Of a DNA stretch of 64,000 nt, positions 47,726 through 59,204 are shown piece by piece; position 1 is the stretch's first letter; every line of letters begins with the position of its first letter. The notes beneath the pieces are model-generated. The model was not told where the DNA came from. It searched no databases and was given only the letters and a program-made list of their open reading frames with translations. Made by a program: the position numbers and the translations under genes. Source of the stretch: Steinernema hermaphroditum (lineage: Eukaryota; Nematoda; Chromadorea; Rhabditida; Steinernematidae); NCBI GenBank assembly GCA_030435675.1, contig CM059625.1:14322001-14386000 (forward strand). Direction: 5' to 3'.

Positions 47726-47882
47726 CAATGAGCCTCACAGACAGTTGAGATGGTAGCGCTCTAATTCCACTATGTCTCTGGCGATGCTAAACTTTGAGCG
47801 TTTTGCAGTTTTTGCCTATTTTGTAACCAGCAGAGTTGTCGGTTCGAGTTTCCTGAAACTTTACAGTTTTTTTGGCCGTTTA
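47726..47882 (+). repeat. tRNA-derived SINE-like repeat, plus copy
   Basis: A-box-like GTTGAGATGGTAGCGC (47744-47759) and B-box GGTTCGAGTTTCC (47841-47853), flanked by CAATGAGCC and CTGAAACTTTACAGTTTTTTT. Inverted match to 39435-39589. Confidence 0.65.
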
Positions 47883-47883
47883 T

Positions 47884-48404
47884 TAACTTAAAGGAAATGC
47901 ACAGCGCGTAGAGCTCATCATCTCATATCGTCGCAGAGCAACACTCGTTGTTCATTCTATGACACTGTCGGGGCGGGGAATTTGGAGGCTTAGGCGTTTA
48001 TTAATATTATCAGATCGGATGGGAAGCGACCGCTAACAGCGAGCACTTCCCGCACAAGTGATTAACCAACAGGCGGTGAGATCGTTCGGCACGTCTCTCG
48101 CCGCTGTAAAATCACATCTCTCATTGCACCACGACAAATGTTGATATTAATCAGTATAAGATTCGCGCTAGCAAATGGAACGACACTGACAAAGTGTGAT
48201 ATGTTGCATTCCATTCCGTTCTCACAATTAAAATGTGCGAACAGCCGACATCGGGGATCGGAGTCTGCAACTTCGTTGATCTTGCTCTAGTGGCGGAATA
48301 TGTGAGGGGCAATTCTTAACGTAAAATGTAATTTTTACGAACATCTAACAACATATTTTCTTCGAGATCAGTGAGCTATTTGGGCAGAAGGAGAACTGCA
48401 ATAG
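47884..48404. repeat. Dispersed repeat, long copy with a 167-bp extra segment
   Basis: Same sequence as 37507-37864, except that after TTCTATGACACT it contains bases 47967-48133 before ACAAATGTTGATATTAATCA resumes. The extra segment is moderately GC-rich, has no clear target duplication, and could be an insertion here or a deletion in the other copy. Confidence 0.85.
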
Positions 48405-49240
48405 ATTTCCGATGAAAAAACTCAGCGTGAAGGTCTTGGAATCCACAAGACCAGCGTTTCGTCGACGCCCCTTTGCTGGACCATGCAACCGTTTGTATGT
48501 TCCGGTATTCTTTTGGTTCTTAATCAAAATACGGTTTAATTAAAAAGCACTGCAGTGCACAATCATACATGTCACCTATTTCTATATGCCGCAACATGGG
48601 CACATTTTCGATGTTGTTTGACTGCTCGATTGCATATTGTGTTCTTCTTTGTTTGGATGTTTCATCGCTTCCGCGCTAAAATTTTTCGTTGTATTTCTGA
48701 TAGTTTTAGCGAAATATTGCGATCGTGTGGAATGATCATAATTCACCGGCATGCTGGATCGCGAGGGAAAGAAGAGATGTACCATCTTGTGCAAATTTAT
48801 TTGCTTGCCAAATGATCGCTCAATAGACGCACTCGATGGTGAACAGCAACACCCGAAAGGTAATCATCAACCGTTGGTGGTAATGAGAGCTGCTGAAGCC
48901 CGGCCACGTGAACCAAACAGAAGCAACGAAGGACTTTCCGATGGATAAACTGAGCATGAAGGTCTTGGAATCCAGAGGATCAGCGTTTCATTGACGCCCC
49001 CTTGCTGGATCATGGAACCATTTGTGCGTTGCGATATTCTGTTGGTTCTTAATTACTATTACGGTTAGTTAAAAAGCTCTGCAGTGCACCATACCTGTAA
49101 CCTGCTTCTATATACCACAACATGGATAGATTTTTTATCTTGTTTGATCGCTCGATTATTCTGCTCTCCTTTGTTTGGATGTCTCATCACTTCCGGACTA
49201 AAATGGTTTGTACTGATGAGCGCAAACGGGATCAAAAACC
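48405..49240. repeat. Diverged tandem duplication, period about 523 bp
   Basis: TTCCGATG(A/G)A.AAACT.AGC and AAGGTCTTGGAATCCA at 48407 recur at 48931. GGTTCTTAAT, AAAAAGC.CTGCAGTGCAC, TTTGTTTGGATGT and CATC.CTTCCG follow in the same order in both units (48405-48927 and 48928-49240). Confidence 0.75.
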
Positions 49241-49299
49241 TTCCAGATCTATCAGTGATGGGACCTCGTACGTAGTGGAAGACAACGCAGTCATATTCC

Positions 49300-52200
49300 A
49301 CTAGTATGTTCTTTATTGCCGGAAGCTTTAATCAAGCAAGGCTCTCCATTGTAGTGCCTGAACTAGGCATCCACAAAGATTCGGCTGACGTACTCTGACA
49401 ACGGATCGCTAACGGTCTCCTCTTCACACTTGAAGCGTCCCGATGACTGAAAATCATAGTGACACTTAAATTCTGTTTGTTGCTGTGATGGTCAGACGTG
49501 TTCTAAGGCTTACCTTGCACCGTAGTAGGCGTATGGAAACACTTGTCAGTGTGAGAAGCTTGATGGTCAGGAGACGGTGTTTTGATCATCGCTTTCGCGG
49601 CTTTTTTTGCTTTTTTATTCATTTTTTTCCTTCGAAGCTCTTCTCGGACTCCAACGAAGGGTCGGAGACTGAATGAGCTCGAAAACCTACAAGTGCATAA
49701 GTAACTATCTGAATGTAATTTTACAAACTTACAGTGTGAAATGCTGATCGCGCAGTAGACGGCAAACGTTCTTGGTTGCTGACGGAATCTCTCGACAGCT
49801 GCAACACTTTCTGGTTCGAAAAATTTTTGTACAAGGCAACTGCTCTTTATGAAATCTTACTTCAATGAATTTAGACCGGTCTTAGTTTTCTTCTTTTACT
49901 GGAGATCTCTTTAGTTTGACCTTTATTCAAAAAACGTCCGAAATACCCTTCGATAATCGAGTATTTAAAAAGCAACCCTTTTTTTGATGCCTCAGCCCAA
50001 AACTCACAAATTTTCTGCAGCAGGGCTCAGAGTATTCGACTTCTGTTCCTGCAAAGAAAGGAGAATTTAAAATTGGTGAAGTGTTAGCTTACTGAATGGA
50101 ACAGAAAACAGTTTCTTCCACGTGCTCCATGGTCTCGCACATTGTGCTTTTCAGAAAGACGTCGCTGTGCAGGACGATCTTTCAGTGGCGCCGTCTTTCT
50201 CTTCGCTTTCGCGGTTTTTTTTTTATTTTTTTTTATTTTGAGTCCTGCCCGATCGGTGGGCCCCACCAAGCTGCTCCTGGATGGTTTCCACTTTTTTTGT
50301 TCATCGCGTGAGCGGCATTTATTGGGTTTTCGTCTTGTTCTCGGTGTTTGCCTCCTTCCACCCGTCCGGTGCCCTCGTTCCTCGACAGTTGCGCACTGCC
50401 TCGTCCAATTACTCCTTGAACGATGAGAGGTTTCCAGGAATGACTCATCCCCATCTCTCTAAGGAGCTTTGCTCTCGACTTGATATTCTCCAACATTGTC
50501 ATTCCGCCTTCGAGTGGACAGTCGGTCCGTTGGATTGACCATCTGTCTGTAGCACAATTTCACTGTCATTACCAGGAAAAGAATGACTCACCATTCTCCT
50601 CACATGTTCTTCACCTTTATGGTTGCCGGCAAAAGTCGCAGATCTTCAATGTTTGCCCGCGGTCAGAAATCCCACAACCACCAGCTCACACTGCGGCTCC
50701 ACCAGGCATAATTACCCAAGTCGAGGACCGTCAGGTACCTAAACGACGGAAGTTACAATGATTTAAACTGTAACGGAAAAAGTGTGAGCCACCGATCGCC
50801 ACGAGCGCCACTGAGGAATGAGGGGACAGCTTTGTTTTGTGCAGGCAGATGCAATCAATATCACGTCGCTTATTAGCCTCACGCACGGCGACGAGCCATT
50901 GGTGGCATTCGGTTGTCATTAGCAGCTACGCAGAAGAGAATGCTTGAGGTGTCCGGCCTGAGGCATCCAACTTGAGGTGTCGGACGGCTGCTTAACCATG
51001 ACAACGCGACGCAAGGCGACAAGCTGTTGTGAGAAAAAAAGCGAAAGCGCACAGATTAAGGGAGAATACACGTCATTTATTAGATTAATTGCGGCCAGCC
51101 CGCGCTGTAGGATCGAAGGTGGAGCAGAAGGAAAGTCTCAAGAGAATGCAAACAAAGTTGAGTTATCTACGAGAAGGCGCTAACCCCTTGCCGACAAAGA
51201 ACAAGTCTACTCTCACTTCTCAGTTCATTACAAAAATTTTAAAAGCCATTCGGGACCAGTAATCCGCTGGTTGTGGAAGTCCCACAGCATTTGAGTCCAA
51301 TACTGTTCTAAAGCCAAATTTTAGTGGAGCAGACGAAATCCAAGTAGAAGACCGCAATTCTATCGGTTACGCGGGCTTTAAAGCGATGGAGAGTCTCTGG
51401 TGTTGCCATTGAAATTGGCTCGACTTCAGAAATGGTTCCTGTTTTAAAAAATGCAGATTTTCGCCGATGATGCCTCCACTTATCGGTGCTATTGGTGAGC
51501 TAACACTTGTCTTCAACGCATGGAGCTGATTTATTATGCTTCAACAAAAATAATTGTTCAAACAATTCATAGACAAGTTCCATGTTCAGTAGTCCTCGTA
51601 GTAGGCGGATTAGCAACGGTCAGTTCTTTGACCTTTTGATCTTCGGCCGGGATTCACAACGAGATTCTAAATGATGCACATTACTTTTGTCAACGCTGCT
51701 TCTGTGCCTTGTAGCTTCAGATGAAGCGCTGAGGATTGTATCGCGTTGCTTTTTAGATCTTCGTTCCCAGCTTGGTCTGCAACATCATTCTTTTCATACT
51801 ACTTATAAAGCAGTTGCGAGGCAAGTTACCGTAGTCGTTGTGGTCTCTCCGTTCTCAAGATTCTTCCTCTTCTTTCTTCGCAACACTCCTGTGATGTGAA
51901 CGACCATAACAACAAGTTGACACTGTTAGTCGCATCCTTTTAGAGTCGCCTGCATCAGCTACTGTAGAAGTGCGTTTGGGGATTTCATTTACTCACACGC
52001 ACTATCCTGCAGATCGGTCATCATTCTCCCGGTCAGACGTGAAGTCCAAGTTTTGCGCAACTGAAGCATAAATAAGAATTTCGAGGATCTGTGCTGCTAT
52101 GCCCCTCTAAAGTCTACAGTATTTTAAGAACTACCTTGTGCTCAGGATTCGTTGTTGGACCAGAGCTAGCACGTCGACGCATGAGGAGATGATGTCGTGT

Positions 52201-55200
52201 CATTGCTTTCGCGGCTTTTTTTGTTATTTTTTAAATTTTCCTTCGCAGCTCTCCTCATCTTCCGACGCAATGTCGGAAAATTGGGCGAACAGGAAGACCT
52301 ACACTTGGATAATTAGTTATGTGAACATAGATTTCTGAACTTACAATGTGAAATGCTGATCGCGCTGTAGTAGACGTTACTGTTTTGCTGATCGAATTTC
52401 CGGATGGCTGAAGCAGTTCTATGACGAGACAGTAAACCCAATTTAAAAAACGATGCCAGAAAATGCACCTAATCTCGAATAAAAAAATTTTTGTTCTGTC
52501 TGATCAACTAATAGAAGAACACAAAATTCTGTGAATAGCAGTCACTCAAACCACTTACGAATTCGATGCAGCATGGCGCACGAGATTCGATTCCTGTTCC
52601 TAAATAGAATTCAATTCAAAGTTGAGGAAGGATTATCCTACCTAGTGGAACGGGAAACGACGGTGCTCCTCATCGCAATTGCTGGTTTGCAGCAGAAAGA
52701 CTTCGCCTTGCAGGACGTTCTTTCTGTGGCTCCGTCTTTCTCTTCGCTGTCGCGGCTTTTTTTGGCGTTTTTAGGTTTTTTTTTTATAGTCCTGCACGAA
52801 AACGGTAGGCTCCGTCAAGCCACCAGGAATAATTACCCAAGCCGAGGACCGTGAGGTACCTAAATAAATGCGATATTAAATAAAGAGAAGCAAAATGAGC
52901 GACGAATATAAGGCCGAGAAGTGTGAGCCACTGAGCGCTGCGCACGCCGTTGAGGAATGAGGGGGCAGCGCTGTTTTGTGCAGGCAGATGCAATCAATAT
53001 CACGTCGCTTATTAGCCTCACGCACGGCGACGAGCCATTGGTGGCATTCGGTTGTCATTAGCAGTTACGCAGAAGAGAATGCTTGAGGTGTCCGGCCTGA
53101 GGCATCCAACTTGAGGTGTGGGACGGCTGCTTAACCATGACAACGCGACGCAAGGCGAAAAGCTGTTGTGAGAAAAGCGAAAGCGCCCAGATTAAGGGAG
53201 AATAACACAATCCGGATATTCACATTCGAGTCAGACGGTTGACGCACGTTGACGTACGACATCGGTATTAGGATTCCGATGTGGAAAACCGCTTTCCGAT
53301 CCCTGAAATACATAGAATAGGATTGAGCAAAGGAACGACATTAGCCTAATGAATGGTATACTGTAGAATAGTGTGTGTCGTTCATTATACTAATTGCGGC
53401 CAGTCCGCGCACTAGGATTCAAAGTCGAATTAGCAAAAGGAGAGCCGAGAGAATGCGATCAAAGTTGAGAAGCCCTAAGAAGCCGATTATATAAAAAGCC
53501 ATTATAAAAATTGGCGATTTCATTCCTGATGGTTCCGAAATCTGCATTCAGCAGCGATCCTACAAACAAGACCATGATAATCAAACACGAACAAATATAA
53601 ATTTACTTTTCATCCCTCGTTCCGTTAAGCTGCTACGTATTGTTCCCATTTGGATGTTCCCCACTACAAGTTGCACTACAACCATACTCCATAGCAATTA
53701 TTTACGAGATTCACATAAAATATGTTTTCGACATTTATTCAAATAGCGCAATTACAAATCGTATTATGCAAACACACAAAAAGAAGTTGTTGTCAGAGTG
53801 GACGACCGGATGGCCCCGTCTTCTGTTGTGCCATTTTCTGGATCTACGTGACTCTGGTGCTCAAAGGAGTTTAGTTAGGAACTGCCAAACCAGCATACAT
53901 CTTGATGGCGACTAAATACCTGTTTATCGCTTTGAATTGTATAATTTCAATCACTTCACAACGTTGATGACGGGACCGAGGAGCCCGTAGACTCGCCTCA
54001 GGAACTGTTTCCTGCTTTTTCGCTTGATGCGGTGTTTTTGGACCATTTTTTCTTTTTTTTACGATAGTCTACAACGCTCCTAAATGATAAGACCACGGTG
54101 AACAATAAGGAAAGACCCTACATTTCAACTTACCTTACATACTAACTTCCCTTGAGCCGCCCCATCAGGCTCTCAATGGAAGAGGCTTACTACCTGAAAA
54201 AGCATACTTGCAAGAGGTAACGGCCGTTCTCGAACGGTGACAAAACAATCGTTGCTCGAAGTGTAAAAACAACGACCAGAGCGACGTATGTAGACAATTT
54301 CCTTCTTCAAATAAGGCACCTATATGACGCCGCCTACTACCATATACAAATATATTCTGGAAAGCATATGCGTTAGAATCAAACGATCGAGCGAATTATT
54401 CGTCTCAAAATTGGTAATATGAGTTGTAATCTGTAAACCGGTAGGAAGAGATTACACAAACGAAGGCGTCATTATCGCATTCTTGTTCATATTCCGATAT
54501 TACTAATACGAAAGAGAAAACAAGGTGCGAACTGTCAGGACACTTCCAACGTCGCAGGTTCCGTCGGGGTGGCGGTGGAGCACCTGCAACAGAATAAACG
54601 AGTGAACCTGCAAATCGAGTGCCAAACACGCAAAGGAGAGCTTTCTAATGGCAAAACGGACGACCATGGAAGTGCAGTATTTTAATACCCTTTTTTATAA
54701 CATAGGTTGTCAACTACGTATAAGAAGTACTCTTCAAATGCCTTGTAGAACAAGGACGGAAAAGTATGTGCTGTAAGAGATCCGCGAGTGCGAAGTCGGA
54801 AAAGAAAGACATCACAAATGTATTTATACAAACTCTACTCCCATTCCAATTGTCGTCATGGTTCTTGTGTCACAAGAAGTCACTGCTGTTTATTGGTTTC
54901 GGTCCGGAAGCATGACGATACATAACGATTTTCTAAATTTTACTGCATCGCGCTTTTGATCTGTTGTCGATAACGATGCCACTGGAAGTATAGCAGTGAT
55001 TTTTAATTCCACGTGATTCAAGGACAGCTGGAATTCTCATGCCTAAGTCGCTTTTTCTTAACGGTTTTTGGCTACAGCTACATCCCTAACCACAACCGAA
55101 GCTTCGTACCCGCTCAGTCGCAGTTTGACTGGTATCCATCCCAGCGACAAGAAATTAATTAACAATTTATTCACTTTAAACAAAGGGAGTGAATGGGCAG

Positions 55201-57160
55201 ATCCCCCAGTCGGATTTCTTCTCACTGGGGGATGGGTACTGAAGCCGTCGTGATTTCCTTTTCTTTTCATGATCTTCTTTTCTTTTTCTTTTTCGACGAC
55301 GGCAAGGCAACGGACTGCACGCGGAGACGATGGAAGGTCAGCGTTGCTCGGCTTCTTGAGCCTCTAGATTGGGAGACAACTTAGACACTAGAATCATGTA
55401 TTCTACTTACAATCCGGAGACACTTTGTCGCAACAGTTTCTGGACGTTTACGGTTTGCAGATCTCTTCCTGAAGAACGTGAAGAATGACTCCAGAGAGTC
55501 TTTCTTCCTTTTTCGCTTGAGGCGGCATCTTTTTGGGTTTTCTTCTTTTTTTGGGGGTTGCAACATTCGGGCGACTGGATTTATCAGTCGAATGTCACCT
55601 GAATTCGTTCGAAAATTCAGCAAACCATTTCGGGAACTTACACTTTAAAATGCTGATAGCGCTGCTTGTCTCCTGTTTAGATCTTCGCTTTCCAGCTGGG
55701 ATCTAGCAGGAGATTAATTGATTTTGTGAAACAAGGGGACAGCAATCGACACTTTGTTCCAGTGTCTTTGAAGTCTCCCTCGTCTTGTCGCTGTTGTCGG
55801 TGCGGTCTCCATCCATGCGACTCTGGCGGTGTCTCCCTCAGTTACTGCATGATGTTCCACCAGTTGTTTCATCTAGATATAGAAAGATACGTTATATAAG
55901 TCGAATACACACTTTACCTTGTTCATGTACCTTCTTTCACCTTCGAGTTACACCATGCTCAGTCGTTGGACGAGACGATCTTCCGGAGCTGAACTCGAAG
56001 GTTCCTTCCTCACATGACCGCACCAGGTAAAATTACTCAAGTCGGCGACCCTGAGGTGCCTGAAACAGAGCAAAAACGTGTGCAACTCTTAGCAAGACGC
56101 GCGAAGACGGGAATGCAACCAAATAGAGCGACTGCTCTTGCCAGCAAATGCGCACGCTTTCACTTATGCGGCCGCAATCAATATCTCATTTTCCATTATA
56201 GCGCCGAGAGGTGTCGTCTGTCGGCATCCGCTGAGAAATGCGCCATGAGGTGCCGTCCTAATGAAGGGCGGACGGCCGCATCCATGGCAACGGCTCGCGA
56301 GGCCCTGCGCATTCCAACATCCACTCAGCCGCTGTGAGCGTTTTTGCTGCTACTTTAAGGGGGACAGTTTTAATTTATACGGGTACTATAGACTTGCACT
56401 GCGATCTACGTGCAGTGCAAGCAAAGTAGTACATTAGGCCTAGGGTCATCAACTGCCGTAGTCCAATAGGCATTGCTTGATGAGATGATCGCGCACATGC
56501 CCCCCAGTTAGCAGGCCTGCACGTTTTTAATTTTACTAATTGCTCCGTTAATAGATAAGATGAATATGTGACCGCGAAAATCCATGAACACATGAAAGTC
56601 GTGCACTGCTCTCGTAAAAGGGTTCGAGCGAAGTGGTGGGGCTATGCTGCCGCTGGCGGGAATTCATCTGCGCAGCGCGCTTGGCCTATAGCCTGAGAAA
56701 GTGCGGCCTTCCTTTTCACATTGACCGCACCGCGCAAGGTCTCGAGCGAGGCGCCACTTTTCCTCGCGTCATGTCACAAAACTTTTTACTTTGGGCGTCG
56801 GAGTTGGCATCCATTCAAAGTCGTTCACATAATGCTACTTTGAGTGATGGCAGTAAAACTGAGGCACACACTGAAAGCCAACACAGTCGTAGATATTGAG
56901 AAGACGAAAACGTGATCGAAATATAATCGGCCCTCGTTCTCCTCAAGGTATATAGCGGTTTCAGGAGTTTACCGTCAAATGCGTCACTGGGGAACACAGT
57001 CCAGGACGGTAACTCATGACGGATGTGTAAATAAGTCGTTAAATAACAGTCATTCCGCTCGTAAAAATACATAGGTTAAATAACATAATGTCAACAAGAA
57101 GCGGACATATTTTTGCGTGTGGTGTAGCCTTGCCAATGCGGAAAAAAATGTTTCAGTGCC
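49300..57160. repeat. Cluster of diverged copies of one interspersed repeat; no gene supported
   Basis: Recurring blocks, in order: a GCTTTCGCGGCTTTTTTT-type block (49588, 50205, 52203, 52747, diverged at 54018 and 55509); TGTGAAATGCTGATCGCGC (49735, 52345, diverged at 55646); CACCAGG.ATAATTACCCAAG (50701, 52821, diverged at 56021); and CAATCAATATC (50849, 52989, 56178). Two stretches, 50782-51068 and 52921-53203, are nearly identical over about 285 bp and are the youngest pair. Short open frames in this region correspond to these repeats. At 56375-57160 nothing is recognised apart from acceptor-like TTTCAG sequences just before the Argonaute gene. Confidence 0.65.
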
Positions 57161-57162
57161 AG

Positions 57163-57169
57163 TTTTCAG
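57163..57169 (+). promoter_or_regulatory. Candidate trans-splice acceptor of the Argonaute-like gene
   Basis: TTTTCAG ends at 57169, 49 bases before the ATG, with another TTTCAG 13 bases earlier. No upstream coding exon (N or PAZ domain) precedes it, so this is likely the 5' end of the mature message. Confidence 0.45.
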
Positions 57170-57218
57170 TGCTTAACTCGACATCAACTGGATACACTGT
57201 TCTCCATTCAAAAACACG

Positions 57219-59204
57219 ATGTCGAATCAGAAAGGAAAAAAGGTACATTTAATTTCAATTCCGTTTTATTCGCTTCCACTTGAATGCGGTAGTTGTTGCG
57301 ATGTGACAGCTGTCGACTATGCAATAAAACAACACTACCGTATTTGAGATGAAGAGTGACTGAGATGAAGTAACCTTACCGTTCTAGGGCGGCAAACAAG
57401 CGTCTCCCGATGCCTCAAAGGTCGTTGTTCTTGCAGCAAATATCGACCAGCTGTACGTCTTGTTTAACGACGACATCACCGAAGAGAAGAATGTGCGGCA
57501 ACTGATCAGCAACTTAGTCGATTACAGCAACTACATAGGCATGAACTTGCCGAGGCCAATATTCATTTCACTGAATATCGATGAAGCCGACGAGTTTTTT
57601 GAGCAAATCGAGGTCGACCTTACAAATGTCGTTTTGTATGTTGACACCAAGGAAGACAGTGCTTCTCATAGTCAGCATTGTTCAATGACTTTTCTCTGAT
57701 TCGTTGCTTTAGATATTCTGAAACAGCTCGAAAGGAAATATTTGGTGCCTACTCAGCACATCAGTACGGAATTGGAGGCGTGCCCCCACGAGTTATACTA
57801 TGACCTCAACAAGAAGATAAACCTAAAGTGCGGAGGGAAAAATCGGAATAACGAACATTCCAGGTAATGTCAATATACAACTTTAGAAGGGCGGTATGGT
57901 GGCAGAGTAGAGAAGTAGTTGAGAAGTAAGCTAGATGAGAAGAAAGAGGGAATTACTGTTGCATGTGCACAAAAAATTGAACCGACCTCAGAGAAAATTG
58001 AAAAATCTGTTTTGCCAACCTGTTTTTCTTTCAATCCTACATAATGATTGATGCTTTCTCATTTTAGCATCCCCAATGACACTCTTGTGGTTGCGTTTCA
58101 AATGGTAGTTACGCCAAAGCCACGTAAAGGCGAAGCCGATCCTGCCATACCCAACGTGGTCAGCTTTGCATTCAACGCTTTGAAGGTGAAGTCCGACTTC
58201 GTCAGTGACTATGCTTTCGAAGCCGCTACTTCCTTGAGTATCCAAAATATCGGCGATTACATCAAACATATTCTGGGAATGTTCAAGAAGAACCGCGGAT
58301 TCCTTCCTGAGAAAATCATCTTCATTCGCTCCCATGTCATCGAGTCGCTAGAGCAGCAGATCATCTTGGACACCGAAGTTCCGAGGATCAGAGACGCCTG
58401 TCAGCAGTTCAGCCCTGAATACTCCCCTCAGCTGGCTGTTGTAAACTTCGAGACCAACAAAAAATTCAATATGTACGACTTGCTGCAACCGCCATGGAAA
58501 TATGACAAATTCATGGTCGTTGGCCTACCTATGACTCCTCCACGAATCGGAGAGTTCGTCATTTTGCGTAAGGTAACTAAAGCATCGTTTTCAAGTTACT
58601 AAGCAAAGAACACTGGAATGACCAACTTTCTGGAAAGTTTATTCAAAATGAATTTTTCTCAGAGCAAGATAAAAAAATTAACAAAATCTACAGTAACTCT
58701 ATATAATGAGACTACAAGAATACGTTTCCTAGTCGCTATGATCTAAGGCTCAAACGGTCTCTACAAGTTAGAAAACAAACTGCACGAGAATGCCTTTTCC
58801 TCGCCTGAGCACTGATTAATGCATTTAGGACTTTAACCAGTCTTCCAAGAATTCATGCGCCATTCTCCTGAATGAAGTCGACAACTTCTTCGACGACGGT
58901 TTATGTACACCATTGGCACAAATCATATCCGAGATGTGCACCATCGCGCAAACCGGGTGCTCGAAAAACTTCCCAGAGCCCGTTCATCAGGCAGCTGGTT
59001 ACGGAAGGCGAGGAAAGCGACTGCTGGAAATGTTCAAGAAAGATAATAAAATGTAATTGAAATGAAATAGGCCATGATAGAAAAAAATGTATATTTAGGT
59101 CGGACTACATGAGTAAAACTACACAGCAAATCGATTGGCAAAAGATCACGGAGAAGCTTGCGTTGGCCGACACCATTTTTGCCGAAAGACAGATCATCTG
59201 TTAA
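57219..59204 (+). CDS. Argonaute-like protein consisting of MID and PIWI domains only, catalytic residues replaced; 6 exons, 426 aa
   Basis: Exons 57219-57242, 57388-57658, 57713-57863, 58068-58572, 58829-59052 and 59099-59204 join in phase (1,281 nt with TAA). A short basic N-terminus (MSNQKGKK) leads straight into a MID domain (about 18-140): VVVLAANIDQLYVLF, YIGMNLPRP, NVVLYVDTKED and KYLVPTQHIS. The MID-PIWI junction NKKINLKCGGKN corresponds to the Argonaute KINvKLGGxN segment, so the Gln and Lys of the 5'-phosphate pocket are kept. PIWI (about 142-410) has TLVVAFQM where slicers have GaDVtHP (Asp to Gln160), IIFIRSHV where they have YRDGV (Asp to Ser237), and VVNFETNKKF where they have QKRHHTRFF (His to Thr278). 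The C-terminal PIWI part (FPEPVHQAAGYGRRGKRL) is also present. Argonautes bind small RNAs; this one could bind but should not slice. No N or PAZ domain is encoded upstream. The gene is intact, not an obvious pseudogene, and sits between repeat copies. Confidence 0.88.
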
